A stretch of 58,073 bases of DNA from Bacteroidaceae bacterium. Lineage in GTDB: Bacteria > Bacteroidota > Bacteroidia > Bacteroidales > Bacteroidaceae. The notes beneath the pieces are model-generated. The model made no database searches and was not told where the DNA came from. It saw only the letters and a program-made list of their open reading frames with translations. A program made the translations under genes and the position numbers. Position 1 is the first letter of the stretch. Every line of letters starts with the position of its first letter. This document shows positions 56,075 to 58,073 of the stretch, piece after piece. The stretch lies in contig JAGCFN010000148.1 of NCBI GenBank assembly GCA_017650085.1, forward strand, positions 1 through 58,073, written 5' to 3'.

Positions 56075-56132
56075 TATTTTTGGTGATAGTAGTACAGAAA
56101 AGTCAGACTTTTTTCTACTTTATCACCAAAAA
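56075..56132 (+). promoter_or_regulatory. PorT-gene promoter overlapping a 12-bp inverted repeat
   Basis: TATTTTTG at 56075-56082 fits TAnnTTTG. It overlaps TTTTTGGTGATA (56077-56088), which pairs perfectly with TATCACCAAAAA (56121-56132). Both ends lack a T-run on the correct side for a terminator, so this is more likely an operator or leader hairpin. The box nearly touches the divergent ferredoxin box. Confidence 0.45.
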
Positions 56133-56178
56133 GAATGATTTAAGCAATAAAAAGCCCCTTCCTTACGTTATTATTACG

Positions 56179-56895
56179 ATGCGCATGAATAGTTTGAGGA
56201 GCCTTGTTTCGCTCGTTGCCTTTGCATTTGCTCTGGGTCTTTTGGCACAGGAACGCAAAGTGCAGAACCGCCCTTATATAGATGAGCGGAGGTTTCACTA
56301 TGGTTTCCTGCTTGGTCTGCACATGCAAGACATCGAGATTGAGAACAACGGATACATCGACCCTGAGACGGGAGAGCAATGGTATGCTGAGATTGACAAC
56401 TACAGTCCTGGCTTCACGGTGGGTGTGTTGGGCGAACTCAGACTGAACAGATACCTGTCGCTTCGCACTTCGCCCACGATTCATTTCGGTCAGAAACATG
56501 CTGTCTATCATGAGCAAGTGAGTGGGGCAGACAGTACGCAAGTCTTCAAGAGCACTTATATCTCCGTTCCTGTGGACTTGAAGTTCGCAGCTCCTCGCTA
56601 CAACAATTTCCGTCCTTACCTTGTTGCTGGTTTGAATCCGATGGTTGACCTCACAGCCCGCAAGCATGATGCTTTGCGATTGAAGCCTTTCGACCTCTAT
56701 CTGGAGGTCGGTATGGGGTGCGACATCTACCTTCCTTTCTTCAAACTCAATCCTGAAATCAAGTTCTGCTTTGGCTTGCTCGATATCATTCACAAGGACA
56801 GGAGCGACCTCATCGACACCACTTTGCTGAAGTACACGAAGGGTGTGAATAGTGGCCACGCAAACATGATTGTCCTGACATTTAACTTCGAATAA
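56179..56895 (+). CDS. porT: PorT-family outer membrane beta-barrel protein
   Basis: A signal peptide (about 1-23 from the ATG at 56179) leads into an eight-strand barrel. The blocks QNRPYIDERRFHYGFLLGLH and YLVAGLNPMVDL resemble PorT/SprT, a membrane component of the type IX secretion system, and its wider family. The longer open frame from 56080 overlaps the promoter and lacks a signal. PorT homologues also occur in species without full type IX secretion, so a general barrel role is possible. Followed 1 nt later by a lipoprotein gene. Confidence 0.8.
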   Translation: MRMNSLRSLVSLVAFAFALGLLAQERKVQNRPYIDERRFHYGFLLGLHMQDIEIENNGYIDPETGEQWYAEIDNYSPGFTVGVLGELRLNRYLSLRTSPTIHFGQKHAVYHEQVSGADSTQVFKSTYISVPVDLKFAAPRYNNFRPYLVAGLNPMVDLTARKHDALRLKPFDLYLEVGMGCDIYLPFFKLNPEIKFCFGLLDIIHKDRSDLIDTTLLKYTKGVNSGHANMIVLTFNFE

Positions 56896-56896
56896 C

Positions 56897-57841
56897 ATGA
56901 AATACTCTGTAACTTCAATTCTGGCTGCCTTTGTTCTTTGCAGCATCTCTTTCACATCTTGCAACAAGACTGAAGAAGACCTGAACAGCATTGCTCTGGA
57001 GCTTTGCCAATACATCCCTGACCATGAGCTTTTGGAGCGTTCGAAGGACTTCATGACGAGCGACTTCTATGCCCTTCTCGACACGATGTTCAACCCGCCC
57101 GAACACGAGACGATGGACCACGAATGGCTCCATTATTTCGTGACTGGAAACGGTGGGACGATAGCCGACTACAGCGTGGATACTGTCGAAGTGATTGATT
57201 CGAAGCATGCTTTGGCCATTCTGGATGTTCGTCAGAAGTGGGAAGACGGCACTTTCTGCAGCGAAGACGAGATAGAGGAACACAGACTCTACATGGAAAA
57301 GGTTGATGGAAAGTGGCTCATCTCCGACTTTGACGAGCACAAGCAGGATTGCATCAACAATATCGCAAACTGGCGAAAAGAAGAGGCTCTGCGGCAAACC
57401 ATCAGCAATTATCTCGTCAAGGAGATTGGTTCCAACTATTCGCAGGGCGAACTCTGCATTCCTGTCCTGATGTTTGTTGCAGCTGAAGAAGACGACGAGG
57501 AACAAGCTCGCGTTTGGGGCGACTTTTGGGTGTTCAACTATAACATCGTGGGCGATACCTTGAAGACTGTTTCTGGGGGCAATCATTCAGGGTGCCTGTA
57601 TCTCGCGAAGGACGGTAACAATCTGAAAGTGACCAAGTTCGAGCAGACTGAAGATGGGGCAGGGAACGAGGCGAGTGCTAAGAGAATCTTTGCCGACCAC
57701 TATGATGTCTATCAGAACATGCATTCAAGCAAAGACGTTCGCGAAGCCGTTCGTCAGGAACAACTGCTGCAATATGTTCAAAGGAACGACCTTTCTGTGA
57801 AGTTCTATCAGGACTTCGGATGGGATGCAGTTGAGCTCTGA
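56897..57841 (+). CDS. Uncharacterised lipoprotein
   Basis: The lipobox FTSC places the mature Cys near residue 22. The first part (about 30-155) resembles an NTF2-like/DUF3828-type fold (SDFYALLDTMF, VEVIDSKHALAILDV, MEKVDGKWLISDFDEH). The second part (about 165-260) is a separate small beta domain (GDFWVFNYNIVGDTLK, NHSGCLYLAKDG). The C-terminus is helical. Function is unknown. It is translated with the PorT-like gene (1-nt gap), so it may sit at the outer membrane with it. Confidence 0.8.
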   Translation: MKYSVTSILAAFVLCSISFTSCNKTEEDLNSIALELCQYIPDHELLERSKDFMTSDFYALLDTMFNPPEHETMDHEWLHYFVTGNGGTIADYSVDTVEVIDSKHALAILDVRQKWEDGTFCSEDEIEEHRLYMEKVDGKWLISDFDEHKQDCINNIANWRKEEALRQTISNYLVKEIGSNYSQGELCIPVLMFVAAEEDDEEQARVWGDFWVFNYNIVGDTLKTVSGGNHSGCLYLAKDGNNLKVTKFEQTEDGAGNEASAKRIFADHYDVYQNMHSSKDVREAVRQEQLLQYVQRNDLSVKFYQDFGWDAVEL

Positions 57842-57860
57842 ACGAGACGACACCAGCGTC

Positions 57861-58023
57861 ATTCCCAAACTTCACACTAGTAATTCCCAAACGTCACACT
57901 AGTAAATCGCAAACTTCACGTTAGTAAATTGCAAACTTCACGTTAGTCATTTGCAATCGTCACACTAGTTAATCGCAAACGTAACACTATACGATTGCAA
58001 TCGTGACACTATACGTTTGCAAA
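57861..58023 (-). repeat. 22-bp-period array E (seven full units and a partial eighth)
   Basis: Units start at 57861, 57883, 57905, 57927, 57949, 57971, 57993 and 58015, with no departure from 22 bp. Each has a TTGCAAAC- or TCGCAAAC-like half and a CACACTAGT, CACGTTAGT or ACACTATAC half. On the minus strand the units read ACGTGAAGTTTGCAA plus a variable part, matching arrays C and D. No leader is seen in the window. It lies just after the lipoprotein stop. Confidence 0.87.
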
Positions 58024-58073
58024 TACGCCTTTAAATCCTTTTTTCAGGGGGATTTGTCGTTTCGTGTCGTAAA
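58024..58073. other. Unassigned end of the window
   Basis: AAATCC/GGATTT can form a small hairpin around 58033-58054. No gene start can be recognised before the window ends. Confidence 0.3.

Noticed and set aside
57861..58023. CRISPR array
   Set aside because: The 22-bp units do not split into a constant repeat and unrelated spacers; variation is spread through the unit. No cas gene is in the window. The same holds for the arrays at 22.3, 31.6, 47.0 and 8.5 kb.

Overview
The window looks like a chromosomal segment of a Prevotellaceae-type member of the Bacteroidales. This rests on: many intergenic promoters with the Bacteroidetes -7 box TAnnTTTG and almost no Shine-Dalgarno sequences; a type III glutamine synthetase; the LL-diaminopimelate aminotransferase route to lysine; a PorT-like barrel protein; Bacteroidetes-only families (DUF2795, Gcw_chp-type porin); and many secreted xylan-type glycoside hydrolases. 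No rRNA, tRNA, phage, IS transposase, cas gene or SusC/SusD pair was seen.

Layout. 1-992 is gene-free and built from large inverted-repeat (foldback) elements. 993-4153 (-) is a sialic-acid pair: N-acetylneuraminate lyase and a two-domain sialate O-acetylesterase. 4341-10881 (+) is housekeeping: purB, an RluB/RsuA-type pseudouridine synthase with a long RGG-like tail, asnS, and a ClpB that lacks its N-domain. 10947-14153 holds a LEA-like lipoprotein, a secreted beta-helix protein, a small conserved protein, a cobalamin adenosyltransferase and a DUF2795 protein.

14254-35323 is a 21-kb nitrogen-assimilation island. On the minus strand are pyrG, a purF paralogue, asnB and a carA-carB fusion (four glutamine amidotransferases in one operon), plus glnK-amt-porin. 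On the plus strand are dapF-dapL-gltB-gltD-glnN. Together they import ammonium, fix it by GS/GOGAT and spend glutamine and glutamate. The carbamoyl-phosphate synthetase is unusual: it stops exactly after the first synthetase half.

35588-46015 is a hemicellulose cluster of two convergent operons: GH31 and GH3 on plus; GH43-CBM6-esterase (broken by a one-base frameshift), a chimeric GH97 C-terminal module-GH43-CBM6, and GH43 on minus. 46016-47212 is a 1.2-kb gene-free stretch with a candidate small RNA, a 161-bp tandem foldback repeat and a composite repeat element. 47213-57841 holds a DegT aminotransferase with a nucleotidyltransferase, an M48 lipoprotein protease, a secreted PI-PLC-like protein, rplS, a 5'-nucleotidase split into two genes in reversed order, a small 2[4Fe-4S] ferredoxin, a PorT-like protein and a lipoprotein.

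The most unusual signal is non-coding. Five intergenic loci (about 8.5, 22.3, 31.6, 47.0 and 57.9 kb) carry arrays with an exact 22-bp period. The units are degenerate but share an ACGT...TTNGC(A/C)AA dyad pattern. Two of the arrays follow a conserved leader with a promoter-like box and a small hairpin. 22 is not a multiple of three, so the arrays cannot encode an in-frame peptide repeat, and they lack the constant-repeat/variable-spacer layout of CRISPR. I do not recognise this family.
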